A DNA stretch of 64,000 nucleotides, taken from NCBI GenBank assembly GCA_947623455.1, contig OX392532.1, positions 31,408,792 to 31,472,791 of the forward strand. The letters are read 5' to 3'. The DNA comes from Mimachlamys varia. Taxonomy: Eukaryota > Mollusca > Bivalvia > Pectinida > Pectinidae. Shown one piece after another: positions 43,901 through 54,469 of the stretch. Under the pieces are notes generated by a model. It had not been told where the DNA came from, ran no database searches, and was given only the letters and a program-made list of their open reading frames with translations. Every line of letters starts with the position of its first letter. Position 1 is the stretch's first letter. The position numbers and the translations under genes are program-made.

Positions 43901-46900
43901 ACCCCTGCATCCCTTCAGGATATTTACAGATCAAAGGAACTGTGTTTCTTCTATTAGTTTAAAGATGTATAATCTTGAAAACAATATCAAGCTTAAAGGG
44001 CCATAACTCTAGCTTGAAAAAAAATAGGGAAAAATATGTCTACAAACCTTGATAATGATGCCTTATTGTGGTTCTTTTTGTTTTGTTTGTGTCTACAAAA
44101 TCCATAAAGCATTAGGTAGAAATTCTAAGTGCAAACGGACATTATAACTCTTATAACAATTGACCCATGACCTTCAAAATATATAGGTTTTTTTTCTTCT
44201 TCTCATTGGGAACATGTGTACCAAGTTTGCTGGTTCTACCACTTTGGTGGTTTTCTTTGTATAATTTTTGGATCTACGGAGGTGTTGAAAGACGCCAAGT
44301 GCCAGACTATAAATTTCTGTTTATGACAGGCATAAAAAGCAACGTTACGAAATGCTAGTTTATAATTGAGTATATGACAAGATGCTGGTTACTTTTAACA
44401 GATCCTGGATGAGGTGATGAAGAACCTGACTCAGGGCCGAACCTGCTTAGCATTTCCCAAACGAAAGTCTATAGATGAGCTTGTAAATAATGTAAATATG
44501 GTAAGTAGTACGTAGCTTACAAATACATGTATGAAAACTACCAAATTAATAATAAAAAAACAACCATATAGTACATTTTAAGAATGAAGTATGTAGGTTG
44601 ACATAACAAATTATTTTTAACAAGATAATTCAACGAATTACAGTCCCCGACCGGGTTGTTATCTACAAAGTTATAATCCTTAATAGTGTAGGAGATAGAG
44701 CCCGGACAAACTTTTACTTTAATGTAGGTCAGAGGTCAAAATATAGCAAAATAAAGGTCACAGTGACCCGGTTTTGGTACGCGACACACCGCGTTCCAAC
44801 AAGGAACCATACTACCAAGTATTAAGTTCTAGTCCTTTATAGCGACGGAGATAGAGCCCGGACAAACTTTTACTTTAATGTAGGTCAGAGGTCAAAATAT
44901 AGCAAAATAAAGGTCACAGTGACCCGGTTTTGGTACGCGACACACCGCCTTCCCACAGGGAACTATACTACCAAGTATAAAGTTCTAATCATTAATAGTG
45001 TAGGAGATAGAACCTGGACAAATTTTTCTTTCTTTAATGTAGGTCAGAGGTCAAAATATAGGTCACAGTGACCCGGTTTTGGTACGCGACACACCGCCTT
45101 CCCACGGGGAACCATACTACCAAGTATTAAGTTCTAGTGCTTTATAGTGTAGGAGATAGAGCCCGGACAAGCTTTTTCTTTAATGTAGGTCAGAGGTCAA
45201 AATATAGGTCACAGTGACCCGGTTCTTGTACGCGACACACTGCCTTCCCACAAGGAACCATACTACCAAGTATTAAGTTCTAGTCCTTTATAGTGACGGA
45301 GATAGAGCCCGGACAAACTTTTACTTTAATGTAGGTCAGAGGTCAAAATATAGCAAAATAAAGGTCACAGTGACCCGGTTTTGGTACGCGACACACCGCC
45401 TTCCCACAAGGAACCATACTACCAAGTATTAAATTCTAGTGCTTTATAGTGTAGGAGATAGAGCCCGGACAAGCTTTTTCTTTAATGTAGGTCAGAGGTC
45501 AAAATATAGGTCACAGTGACCCGGTTTTGGTATGCGACACACCGCCTTCCCACAGGGAACCCACACACTTAGTATGAAGTTCCAGTGTCTTATAGTATGG
45601 GAGATAGAGCCCGGACAAATAGTGTGCGGAAGGACGGACGGACGGACGGACGGACACAACGCAAACCTATAGTCCCCCCCGGATTCCGGTGGGGGACTAA
45701 TTACTACCTGGTATATGCTTCATATGCAGTAAAAGATAAAAACACTTAATACAAAACAAAGGTGTTGAACATATAATTATTAATCAAAGTAATGTAATTA
45801 AAGGAAATAATATTGACTGCTTAATGTTTGTAAAATTACAGTCACTTTCAACTAAGGAAAATGATGATGTATATATGTTAATAACTTAGCTAAATCCGTT
45901 AAAGAATTAATCTATGAAACTGCTCCAAATTTGCAACATTTTGTTTTTTTGGGTGGGAGGGGGTACCTTGTACAGTTATTTATATGATTAAGAAAAACAA
46001 CAGACATTTTCTAAATGTTGAAATATTCCAGGAGAAAAGTGTATGATAAAAAGAAATAATGAATTATCTGATTTTTCAGCAAATGTTGTACCCTCATGTG
46101 CCAAGTGATGTAGCGCTTAGTTTCTATGTACATTCCTCCAAGTTGGTCCTGGCTTTGTATCACCTTCATTTGAACGGTCAGCAGAGAGTTGACATCACGT
46201 CCAGGAATCAGGTGAGTTCTCCAGGCCTGTAATTGTGTAAGTGTCCAGTCCTCCAGGTTCTAGCTAGTACTACACTATCCATTAGATAGCTGGCACCCAT
46301 CAACTTCCCTGGCTTCCTTTGTATTCCCCCCGCCATGAAATGGGGTTGGGGATGCATATAGTGTTACCCATGTCCGTCCCGTCCTGTCACGTCCGATGGT
46401 AATGTAACCAGTTTATTTAAATAACTACTGACCTGATTGTCATCAAACTTTGCATACGTAATAAGCATGAAGAACTAATTTCATATGAGGGAAGGGGGCA
46501 TTTATGACTATCACAGACATTTCTAGTTAATACATGTAGTATGTTTGGTTTTGTTAGAGTAGAACATTTTTCAATTTCATGACACATTTCATATCAGCAT
46601 GAAGCAGGCATATGAAACAGATTATTCTTTTTCCCCAAGCAATAATGACTTCAATAATGAAAGTTTACAGAAATAAAGTTGTATGACATATATATGTTGT
46701 ATAGGGATTGAATGGATTTTAATTTTTTTTTTTAGTTTCATGCGACATGCCAGTATGAATGAAAATCGGTTACATCCATATTGTGGCTTCATTATCAGTA
46801 TGGATATTCAATTTCATTCGTACTGTCATGAAAATATTGAAAAAATGTCTTTCAATCCATATATATACTTGTATTTATAAATCAATTGTTTAATTCAATT

Positions 46901-47881
46901 TATTATTTTTTGAATTATTAATTGAACTGTGTTTTGTATACCTTCATGAAACTGCAGAATTCTTCTGATGTAAACATTAATTGGTGGAACAGCCCTCATT
47001 TGAATAAAATAATTAACAAAAGTCTTTTGAGCAATTGGCACAGGGGCGTTCTCTGTGTTATACGAAAGCAAAGTGACAAGACTCGCTTTGAACAAGATTG
47101 ATATATTACGTTATAAGTAATCCACATGAATGGATGTATTCATATTGTATTTATAGTCTAGTGTTTGTTGAATTCACATTCATATAGAGGAGAAACAATC
47201 GGAATGTAAATATAACGTCATGTGATTGGTATATAAATTGTTTTGTCATGAGGCAATAGTGCCCTTTCAGCAGGGCCATAAAGGGTTAAGTACATCAGCC
47301 TTCCATTGAAATATACCCGGTAAACCAAAACTCATTACACCAAGGCCTGCTTTGGGCTGTTTATACGGTCACCCAATTTTAAGCAAAACAGTAGCAAGGG
47401 ATGTAACTCATGATCCACGTCAATTTTGCGGTAATAATTATGCTCCAGTAATAGTGATTTAACATAATAGTGACATCATGATAGATTCACGTTGAACATG
47501 GTGCCAAATGTGATAGTGCCCGGGGGAGCAGTCACTATCCCTTACCGCGGTAGTAGTACTCATGTTTGTAACAAATATGAAGTCAATATTTGATCACATG
47601 GTTAACTAAAGACTTGTTAATGTTTCAGGTTGAGTGTACGATAAAGTGGCTGAATGAAGCTGTGATGTTGTTTACTCTTGCCCTCCAACAGTGCCAGCAG
47701 CTCAAAGATAAGGTAGGCATTTCATATAATAATAATAATAACCATATCAAGTCGTGTATAACGAGAAATCATTGAAAAAGACTTATGAGAGGGGGTTGAC
47801 ATCTTTGTAAGTATTTTCAATTTTTCATTTTGTTTTCTCTTACAGATTGTTGTGCTCCAGCAGTATGAAAAAGTGTTATGA
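28974..47881 (+). CDS. ROGDI: Rogdi homolog (RAVE/rabconnectin-3 associated, Rav2-like)
   Basis: Eleven exons: 28974-29006, 32945-33016, 33768-33804, 39187-39235, 39908-39968, 41258-41344, 42888-42983, 44402-44500, 46080-46211, 47629-47712 and 47846-47881. Together 786 nt, 261 aa; human ROGDI is 287 aa. All splice sites are GT-AG and phases match. Diagnostic blocks are [17 protein letters not shown] in exon 2, [18 protein letters not shown] across exons 5-6, [14 protein letters not shown] across exons 6-7, [20 protein letters not shown] in exon 9 and [20 protein letters not shown] with QCQQLKDK in exon 10. The family is the metazoan counterpart of yeast Rav2 and works with rabconnectin-3 in V-ATPase assembly and vesicle acidification. 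Helical segments at both ends form the known coiled-coil bundle. Exon 5 (61 bp) is easy to miss; without it the frame breaks. The start follows a tiny upstream frame. Confidence 0.96.
29257..32165. mobile_element. 2.9-kb foldback element with arrays of ~196-bp units in both arms
   Basis: A perfect 8-bp target duplication, CTCATTAG, lies at 29249-29256 and 32166-32173. The termini are GGGTCTCTCTTAAAAGCGTC and, inverted, GACGCTTTTAAGAGAGACCG. Each terminus is followed by short tandem CTACAAGCGT-like repeats. In the left arm the motif AAGCGACATCAG recurs near 29341, 29537, 29732 and 29929 (spacing ~196 bp). In the right arm its complement recurs four times (about 31491, 31695, 31893 and 32077). 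The ~1.4-kb centre holds a ~145-bp direct repeat (30577 and 30783) and two palindromes containing CACGGACTTA. No transposase frame is visible. An 8-bp duplication fits several cut-and-paste superfamilies (hAT, Merlin, P); none is assigned. It lies in ROGDI intron 1. Confidence 0.85.
32478..32590. mobile_element. Perfect-arm foldback MITE, 52-bp arms, 9-bp duplication
   Basis: Arms 32478-32529 and 32539-32590 are perfect reverse complements, from TAGTCCGAAGGGTTCTGAC to ACGACTGGCG, with a 9-base loop. CCTTCTCGC occurs directly before and after (32469-32477 and 32591-32599) as a target duplication. A 9-10-bp duplication is typical of Mutator-like elements. The absence of mismatches between arms suggests a young insertion. 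It lies in ROGDI intron 1, close to the exon 2 acceptor. Confidence 0.9.
33442..33543. repeat. Foldback repeat in ROGDI intron 2
   Basis: CATTGGGTTATGAAAAAGAT with GCTTGCAAACT is inverted-complementary to AGTTTGCAAACAAAATTTG with CATACCCCAATG. The arms are ~35 bp around a ~32-bp loop with a few mismatches. It is non-coding. Confidence 0.7.
34443..34622. mobile_element. Pogo/Tigger-type MITE with TA duplication
   Basis: TA flanks (34441-34442 and 34623-34624) enclose perfect TIRs, CAGTAAAACCCCACTTACTC at the left and its complement GAGTAAGTGGGGTTTTACTG at the right. The terminal form matches pogo/Tigger elements. There is no transposase. It lies in ROGDI intron 3. Confidence 0.92.
34976..35170 (+). 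mobile_element. Decayed tRNA-derived SINE
   Basis: A decayed head (GTCAGGTGGCTAAGTGG) and tRNA-like body are followed by the diagnostic GGTTTTCTCCAGGTACTCC and CCTCCTGCA, then CAACTTGGCATGGGCATT. This is the same order as in the SINE at 11767 but far more diverged. No target duplication is left. It lies in ROGDI intron 3. Confidence 0.65.
36086..36434. mobile_element. TIR element with AGGGCTTTATCA ends
   Basis: AGGGCTTTATCACCCC at the left and CCCCCTGATAAAGCCCT at the right are inverted repeats (12 bp perfect). GAATGC occurs just outside both ends, a possible partial target duplication. It may be hAT-like and is non-coding. It lies in ROGDI intron 3. Confidence 0.65.
37037..38241 (+). mobile_element. 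Penelope-like retroelement copy bounded by inverted terminal repeats
   Basis: 84-bp repeats at 37037-37120 and 38158-38241 are inverted and almost identical. They share CGAGCTTTCGAAAACGTC and AATAGCCGAGTGTCGGTG and their complements. The outer similarity extends further (TATACTGAGATTG on the left, CAATCTCAGTATAT on the right), interrupted on the left by a ~25-bp T-rich insert. Between them lies the 5'-truncated ORF described at 37127. Penelope-like elements often have terminal repeats (pLTRs) and frequently insert with a truncated, inverted partial copy, which fits this layout. It lies in ROGDI intron 3, in the same direction as the gene. Confidence 0.85.
37127..38030 (+). pseudogene. Penelope-like RT C-terminus plus GIY-YIG endonuclease, broken
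   Basis: Translation from 37127 reads [17 protein letters not shown], then [19 protein letters not shown] and the RT thumb, with one TAA stop at 37275-37277. The frame then continues to a GIY-YIG endonuclease: [20 protein letters not shown] (Y/YIG core), [13 protein letters not shown] and a [13 protein letters not shown] block. This RT-to-GIY-YIG order is specific to endonuclease-bearing Penelope-like elements. The catalytic RT palm is missing. A run of ten G near 37960 shifts the frame, and a downstream frame ([17 protein letters not shown]) carries the usual C terminus. It is non-functional. Confidence 0.88.
39999..40184. mobile_element. Pogo/Tigger-type MITE in ROGDI intron 5
   Basis: TA flanks both ends. 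The left end CTGTGGACCCGCGATAATCC and right end GGATTATCGAGGGTCAACTG are inverted repeats with a few mismatches, of the Tigger form. It starts only 30 bp after the 61-bp exon 5. Confidence 0.88.
40207..40639. mobile_element. hAT-like MITE in ROGDI intron 5
   Basis: The ends TAGTGTTGGGAAAATTGG and CCAATCACTA are imperfect TIRs. The 8-bp flanks AATATCAC (40199-40206) and ATTATCAC (40640-40647) differ at one base. The interior is rich in AATCGATTA motifs. A similar end (AAGTGATTCCCAACACTTA) lies in TIMM22 intron 1 near 63658-63677. Confidence 0.78.
40742..41052 (+). mobile_element. piggyBac-like MITE, copy 3
   Basis: TTAA lies at 40738-40741 and 41053-41056. The ends are AGGCCCACTAGCATAACTTT and AAGCTACGTATATTGGGCCT. 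The interior shares GAAGCGAAAATCAA and GTTGAAGTGGGCC with the copy at 14039. It is the third MITE in the same intron. Confidence 0.85.
41590..42285. repeat. Dispersed repeat with ~75-bp tandem tail, copy 1
   Basis: The body (GAGTGAAATAAATTCCATAT, GAGTCGTGTGACCTGTTTC, CGCAGACTATTTG, TATATTCCCGCCAA) matches 51664-52030. GGATATGGAATTTATTTCAC at about 41644 is the inverted counterpart of the start. The tail from about 42050 is about three units of ATCCAACAGTCAGCA-type sequence ending GGGTATTGTGGTAGAAA. It lies in ROGDI intron 6. Confidence 0.7.
43231..43598. mobile_element. hAT-like MITE with perfect 8-bp duplication
   Basis: The target duplication GTGGACAC (43223-43230 and 43599-43606) is perfect. 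The ends TAGAGCTGGGTATCAC and CCGCCCAGCCCTA form TIRs of the TAGGGCTGGG hAT type. The interior repeats ACGGTATACCA motifs. It lies in ROGDI intron 7. Confidence 0.9.
44642..45698. mobile_element. Pearl-like tandem-core element
   Basis: The ends AGTCCCCGACCGG and CCGGTGGGGGACT are 13-bp inverted repeats with one mismatch. AATTAC flanks both sides. Inside are six direct units of 146-158 bp (landmark TTTAATGTAGGTCAGAGG near 44718, 44874, 45032, 45179, 45325 and 45481), each with GGTCACAGTGACCCGG. A (GGAC)n tetranucleotide run follows at 45631-45656. Core units near 160 bp plus an ACGG/GGAC microsatellite match the described bivalve 'pearl' family, whose later link to Helentron-type elements I recall but cannot test. 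It lies in ROGDI intron 8. Confidence 0.85.
46685..47126 (+). repeat. Dispersed repeat with foldback core, copy 2
   Basis: It matches 2893-3318 in the same orientation: GACATA-ATAGGGATTGAA at the start, CTTTCAATCCATATAT in the middle and TTCTCTGTGTTATACGAA near the end. It lies in ROGDI intron 9. Confidence 0.65.
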
Positions 47882-47898
47882 CGACAGCAGATAGACTT

Positions 47899-48090
47899 TA
47901 CACGAACACCACCATGTCACTGTACAACTTTATACGACAGACGTAACACCATCTTAACACCACCATGTTACTGTACAACTTTATATGACAGACGTAACAC
48001 CATCTTAACACCATCACGTTACTGTACAACTTTATACGACAGACGTAACACCATCGTAACACCACCATGTAATGATCACAGTACAACTGT
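47899..48090. repeat. 54-bp minisatellite in the ROGDI 3' UTR
   Basis: About 3.5 direct units contain AACACCACCATG, CTGTACAACTTTATA and GACAGACGTAACACCATC. The array starts 18 bp after the ROGDI stop, so it should be in the mRNA 3' UTR. The period (54 bp) is a multiple of three, which explains the open repetitive minus-strand frame. Confidence 0.85.
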
Positions 48091-48375
48091 ATACACAGCT
48101 GGTGTATGACCATTCTTTAGGACTAATGTATGGTGCATTTCAACAGATTTATTTCAAATCAAAACATGTTTATGATTTGAAACATCCATGTAGTTTGTTT
48201 AGTCCATCCTCGAAATCTGGGGCTTACACTCCTTAAACTCTCTGCACCCCTTGAATATGTCATAGCAAACTTTACACCCCAGAAATACTTCGTGGGGAAG
48301 TTGAAAGCTCAGTGTAACAGGGCCACCTTGTTGACGAAACAAGAATACCAGTTTGATATTTTGATGTTTACATCA

Positions 48376-48572
48376 GGCCCCGGTTTCATCAACGTTCCTC
48401 AACTTAAGGAAATTCCTTAACTTAAAATCCTCCATAGGAAAGCACTACAGAATTTAAGGAGAAAATCCTTAGTTAAGGAACTTTCCTTAAATTCTGTAAT
48501 GCTTTCCTATGAAGAATTCTAAGTTAAGGAATTTCCTTAAGTTAATTAAGGAACGTTCATGAAACCGGGGCC
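48376..48572. mobile_element. Palindromic MITE, GGCCCCGGTTTCATCAACG ends (copy 2)
   Basis: This is a 197-bp long palindrome with the same ends and CCTTAACTTAA-type interior as 5416-5606. The right end reads AACGTTCATGAAACCGGGGCC. It lies in the ROGDI 3' flank or distal 3' UTR. Confidence 0.85.
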
Positions 48573-49974
48573 AGAAGAACTCTGTAGTTTCATGACGGTA
48601 AAGCGTAAAAGATGTGTGCCATCAGTTTTACTCTATGACATATGTGATATCCAAAAAACATAGAAAGTTAAAATGAGGGTAACCTGAAAGGATCGAGGAT
48701 GGTGTAAATCATCCCTAGCCAGCTAGAAAACATTATTAAATTGAATTACAAACAATTGGATCTCATCATTTACAGAGACTAACATTTAAAGATATTTTTT
48801 CATTTCAAAATCTGTTTTTAGTTAAGTAACTGATTAGATGTACATTACTATTATAATTGAAGTTCAGTATTTTTACAACAAAGTTTGTAGATGTACAAGG
48901 ATTTCGAATGATCCCAAATGAAATGAGCTGACTTAGTGCATTATTCCTGTATAGAACAAGGTCATATTTTGATCACCGCCAAATTAATGATATGTTACAT
49001 AGATAAATAATTTAGTGAACTCATGAAAAGCAGAAATATTATTCTTCATATACAGCTGTATTGATTTTTAATTGCCACAAAAAAAAGTGGAAACTCCGAT
49101 TAATAATTTATCTCTGCCTTCAATTCGGGCCAAGAGAATTTGTGTATCGCAGAATATTTCTGCTCCACTTTTCAAATGGGAATTAAATACCAGTACACAA
49201 AAGCAGCTTCCCTTTATACAGTATAGTGCAAATAATTCTGTCTCATGTTTGCTGGTTACATATTAACTCTGACCTTGAGTGCTATGCTGGGGCCATTTAA
49301 TTACTTCAGGGTCCATTGACAGACATTTACAATGCTTTTAGCAGAGAAACTATTATTAGCTTAGCCTAATAATTATGAAGCATTATTATTTTTCTGTTTC
49401 AATATATACATGTACAACCAAGCATTGCATTCCAAATATGGTAGAAGCTAGCACAAGTTTCCTATGGCCCTGAGACCAGACTTTGAATTTTTCATCTATC
49501 TGTTAAAATGACTGTATTATAACTTACATGCGAGGCTGGTGTCAGGGCCGGAGAAAAGTTATTTTCATCTGTCCATCAAAATGTCTGATTTTGGTGTTGC
49601 AGCCAGAGGAAAGGCCATTTGTGCAAACACTGAGTTTCACCCCTATAAATGATATTACCAAAGCTGAAATATGATGAAATTTCAATGCAGCTTTAATATT
49701 AAGTCTTGAGAGTACATATATAAACCAGCTTTTCATAAAATCTTGTATGTTTTGACCAAATGCATGATTTCTTGAAATAGATTGTTTTGTCCCATCACAG
49801 TTGCTTGAGTTTCTCTCAGTAAAAAAAAAAATATATATATCAACCTATATATATAGAAACGTAATTAGTTTTCCTTGCGAAGTTTAATATAAAAAAGAAC
49901 AAAAAACAAAAACTTTGCCGAAAGGCTTTTCTGCCTTCTCAGGCTTCTTCAGGCTGGCTGTTGTTAGGCCTATA

Positions 49975-50035
49975 TATATGGAGCCGCCCATTAAAGAATA
50001 TAATGAGTCTGTAATGGGCGGCTCTTTATACATGT
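49975..50035. repeat. Short inverted repeat, GAGCCGCCCATTA
   Basis: GAGCCGCCCATTA and TAATGGGCGGCTC are perfect 13-bp complements separated by about 18 bases, with weaker pairing outward. The preceding CAGGCTTCTTCAGGCTGGCT is also repetitive. It may be an end of an unrecognised element. Confidence 0.6.
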
Positions 50036-51270
50036 ATACATATGTATATATTATACTGGCAGAAACTCTAGCAACTGTGGTCCCATGGAGCTGTGAAGAT
50101 ACTTTAGGTAATTTATGGATGACAGACAAGTTTAGATTTGTTTTGTTTTATCCAAGTGCTGTATATTAAATAAATTTTTGTTTAGACACTTTCTATGCTG
50201 GTAACATCTAATCTATTATATAGCTAATACCAAAATGAACGTGTGCTATGCTTCTTATAAACTCTCTTAATCTAAATACAAGCTAAAAACTTTAAAATTG
50301 TATGTTAAGTAAATGTAAAAGTCTTGTTTGAAGGCTCAGTAATCAAACCGTAAGTTAATCATTTAATACCAGAACAATTTACAAACTGCCATATAACAAT
50401 TGTTTATATTAATATATGTATATAGTGAAATTGATACTGAAATGATATGTTTAGTAATTGATTTATGTTGTCATTCAAAGACAAAATATTTCAAATATAA
50501 TTATGTTAATATTTTGAAAATATTTGAATTAACAATACATTAAACCTTGCTTTGAATACCCGAGTCCTGAAAGCAGTTAAAAATTTTCATTATTTCATGT
50601 ATGAAAGCTTTATAGTTTGTCTTCTGTGTTTTGTAAGACTGAGATCATTGTTGAGATAGTGGGATATCATGGTAAACCATGAAAACATTTTTGTTGTAGA
50701 TGTTGGATCATATAAAGAAATATGAAATAATTCGTGTCATTGCCATTGAATTGTCAAGATTATACATGGTAAATTCAATGTTGGTTATTAGTTATTGGGT
50801 TATAAATGGGTGTAAGAATGATGTTTGAATGATAGATGACGTAACACACACATGTGCTGCACCTTTTAAATTTAGTAATAGATACAGTTGGCTGAAAAAA
50901 TGAATTAAACTCCACCACACAGCTATTTCATCCTCATAGGACTCTGATGCTAGGGGCCAAAAGGTGGGAATCTAAAAATTCTAAACTAAATGTAGAAGCA
51001 GAAGGGTCAACTGACTTTTGCAGCCAAATGTTTCTTAATCAGGTACAGGTACAAATGTACATACCGGTATTGTACAATGTCGTAAACTTGATTTGTACTT
51101 TAATGGGGTTTTGTGATTCCAAACTAAATATTTGTGTTTCATTTTGAGGTCTCTTTCTTCTGAATCCAGTTTCTTATTGCTAGCTGTCACTTTAATTCCA
51201 ATGACGTTTTCAAATCCACACAATGAATGGCATTATTGTCTAGTCCCTGTAAAAGTGATTTAAAAATTAA

Positions 51271-51404
51271 CCTTTCATTTTGTTTAGTTTATGAGATCAT
51301 AAAAGCAATGGAGCACAAGGTAAATTGCGTAAACATGAAGCGTTTACGTTAAAACCGACTGCTCCATTGGATTTATGATCACATAAACTAAATAAAATCA
51401 AAGG
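51271..51404. repeat. Foldback element with 44-bp arms
   Basis: Left arm 51271-51314 and right arm 51361-51404 are inverted complements with about five mismatches (TTTAGTTTATG-GATCATAAA and CAATGGAGC). The loop contains a second hairpin, GCGTAAAC / GTTTACG. It is non-coding. Confidence 0.8.
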
Positions 51405-51663
51405 TACATTATTTTTCTGTAAATGGTTCAGAACTTTTCTGTTCAATATTGCCCCATCTGTGGACATAGATTTTATTCCAAAACTTACAAACGTGAAAAT
51501 GGTTCACTGAATGTAACATCATGAGGTTTGCATAAGCTGTGGTTAACTCCGCCCATGTCCATTGTGACTCGAATTTGCAAGACAATGGTTATCGGGTGAA
51601 TGTCGGTGTAGACTGTAAATATATTTGCATATATAGATTTATATATATATATATATATTTGTA

Positions 51664-52030
51664 TATAAGACACGAGCTTTAGGGAGTGTCTTTTGTAACT
51701 TTTAAAAAATAATTAACGAGAGTGAAATAAATTCCATATCCAATAACCACGAGTCGTGTGACCTGTTTCTACCACAATATTAAATCGTCAGTGTTGATTT
51801 TTGGAGTGAACCACAGACTATTTGCGCAAAAACGCATCATCTCGCATATATTCCCGCCAAATTGTGACGTTAACAATCGTGATGTCCGGTCAAAGTTCAA
51901 CTTCTTAACCAATCAAAAATCCGGAAGGTCATATTCCACTAGTGGAATATAACATATATTTATCCAACAGCAAGCACGTTTATCCAATGGTCTGAGAGTG
52001 GAATAACACGGGGTATTGTGGTAGAAATAA
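51664..52030. repeat. Dispersed repeat, copy 2
   Basis: It matches 41690-42285 in direct orientation: GACACGAGCTTTAG, GAGAGTGAAATAAATTCC, GAGTCGTGTGACCTGTTTC and GGGTATTGTGGTAGAAATAA. It has one tail unit instead of about three. Confidence 0.75.
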
Positions 52031-53597
52031 GGATATATTTGTCATATTTACATAAGCACTGGTAATATCCTTTTAACCTGTCTAAACTGGAAGTCATTGG
52101 ACAAAAGTTTTGGCTGGTTTACACAGGTGTTCTGTTTGTAAAGGTAAGTTCAGAGGGAAATTCCAGTATAGACAGGGTTTCAGATAAGCAGGGTTCTGGT
52201 TTAGACAAGTGATACAGCTGTATAATAAATTTCTATCTACTTGTACCATATACCCATTCAGCTAGTGCTTGAATGAGAGCCAAATAAATCAAAAAGAAAA
52301 TATAGTGTTCTTATGGTTCAAACTAATAAAAAATGAATTTAGTTAAATAAGTGAATCAATGTTTTGTATGTGGCCATGTGTTTTCATTAGTTAAGTAATT
52401 TGCAACACCTTTCAATTTCCTTTAAAACAATCCATGTACCTTAAATTGTACATATGCTTCATCAAATTTGTATATACACTATTGTTGTGTACAGATCATG
52501 TTTAAAATATATATATTTAATTGATGCTTCTGATATATTGTAAATATGACATCTGAAGAATAGTATTGTTGTACCGGTATGTACATGTGTAGTGTTATTG
52601 GTACCATACAGAGGTTTTTTTTATGCTCTCTCAATGTAACGAATAATTCATCTTTTCCTTCGGTCTGTACGTTTGTCCGTCCGTAACACATCTTTGTTTA
52701 ATATTGCACTATATATATAGCTCCATATTTTCTAATACTAGAAGTCTAATATTTCTGTTGGTTTATTTCTGGATACATCTTCTTGAGTACTACATGTATA
52801 TCAACATATACCTAATGAAGGTCACTGGGACCTACTTTTTCTGTATTACTGAATTTTAATTTTGGTAATATATGCTACATTTATCTCCCTTACCCCTATT
52901 CCATCTTTTCATAAAAATAGAGTTGCTTCCCTTTAGGTACATTTTGTAGGTACATGTGTACAATGTATATCAACTCCATTGTGACGTCATTATATTGCTA
53001 GGAAGCCTACATAAATTATTGAAATATATGCTGAAAAATGACTAGGCAAAAAATACAAATTCTTTAGCAAACTAATGACGTCACAATTTTAGTAAATACA
53101 TCTTTTTACCTATACCTAAATGTCTATTATGATTTCAATCTATGGCCAATTGACATATTTAAAGTCTCAGAAAATTGAAATACCTACTAAAATGGGAGAC
53201 GACCCTTGTTTACGAGAGACCTAATAGTGGAAAATTGGAACTGTGATCTAGCATTTTCATACAATTCTAATAAGTGATGTGATGGACCTAGTACAGTATA
53301 AATTACCAGAAATGAATGGTAGAAATTAATCTAGACCACAACACTGACATGTATAAAGGTTAATGTGGCCTGTACATACATGTTTCCTTTGCTTTGTTGA
53401 CTTGCTTTAAGCTCCTATAATATGTATATGCACGATCTTTCTAGTCTTGTATGTAAATTTTATATGGTAATTATCCTTCTGTATATGTGTATATTACTGT
53501 GTAACTGGGAATGTATAAATATGGGTACTTTATTTTGTGGATTATTTATCAACAAAAATTGTTCTATTTTTTTTGTATTTCAATGGCAACCACATGC

Positions 53598-53831
53598 TGT
53601 TTGGTTTGGTTTATTTTGCTTTACGTCCTATTAACAGCCGGGGTCATTTAAAGAGGTGCCAGGTTTTGGAGGTGGAGGAAAGCCGGGGTACCCAGAGGAA
53701 ACCATCGACCTACAGTCAGTACCTGACAACTGCCCCACATGGGATTTAAACTTGTAACCCAGAGGTAGAGAGCTATAGTGGTAGAATGTCAGAACACCTT
53801 AACCACTCGGCCACCAGGGTCCCTTTACAAA
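53598..53831 (-). mobile_element. tRNA-derived SINE, minus orientation, with target duplication
   Basis: CAACCACATGC at 53587-53597 and 53832-53842 is a perfect 11-bp target duplication. On the minus strand it has box A GGTGGCCGAGTGGTTAAGG and the body CCCCGGCTTTCCTCC, and it ends GTAAAGCAAAATAAACCAAA. Same family as 11767. Confidence 0.9.
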
Positions 53832-54284
53832 CAACCACATGCACTTACTAAATGAACATTTTATTTCATACAGCAACATGCACACATACATAAACTCTAA
53901 TGTTACTCTATCATTTATGTAAACTATGTAAAATTAATAATTTCTCTGACATTCATGTGTCAATATATATGGGGTTTGGTCAAAAAATTATGACTATTTA
54001 TGTATAGGGTTACTCATTGTATGTTTGGTATAATTTTAGAGTTCTGTGTTTTTCAGCACTATGATTTTCTATCATGAAAAAGATAAATGCACTTAAAGTT
54101 ATTGAAGTATTAGCATATATGTTACTTTTTTTTGTTCCTTTTACTTACATTATCATTTATATAATGTATTCAAAGTCAAACATTCATGTACTACAGTGTA
54201 TCACACTTAGTTAGTTTGGAAATAATCCACCTATAACTATTATTTTCAAAGACAATGAGAAGTACTTAATTGAGTTTAAATATT

Positions 54285-54463
54285 ACTGTAAACCAACTTA
54301 TTTTCGTGTACAATTAATTTTTGTGTATTTCGATCAAAATTAAGCCAACTGTAAAATTAAGAGTACTGAACTGTACATAGGATTTATGATAGTATTCATC
54401 GCAAGATTAATTCGTCGTGAAACAGTCGTTTCATATTAAAATGCAAAATTAGGTTTGTTTACA
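54285..54463. mobile_element. MITE with ACTGTAAACCAACTT-type ends, copy 3
   Basis: The left end ACTGTAAACCAACTTATTTT and the decayed right end TTAGGTTTGTTTACA are inverted. The interior matches the copy at 22489 (CTGTACATAGGATTTATGAT, CGTTTCATATTAAA). Confidence 0.7.
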
Positions 54464-54469
54464 TTTATC

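Larger units (their letters stand above)
48573..53586. other. Gene-poor interval downstream of ROGDI
   Basis: No coding gene is recognised. It holds the repeats listed separately at 49975, 51271 and 51664. It also holds a segment at about 50935-51010 that resembles 12488-12562. The ROGDI transcript may end at AATAAA near 50169, but this is uncertain. Confidence 0.5.

Noticed and set aside
47898..48113. Repetitive minus-strand frame (repeating RWCYVCRIKLYS)
   Set aside because: It is a by-product of the 54-bp minisatellite, whose period is divisible by three.
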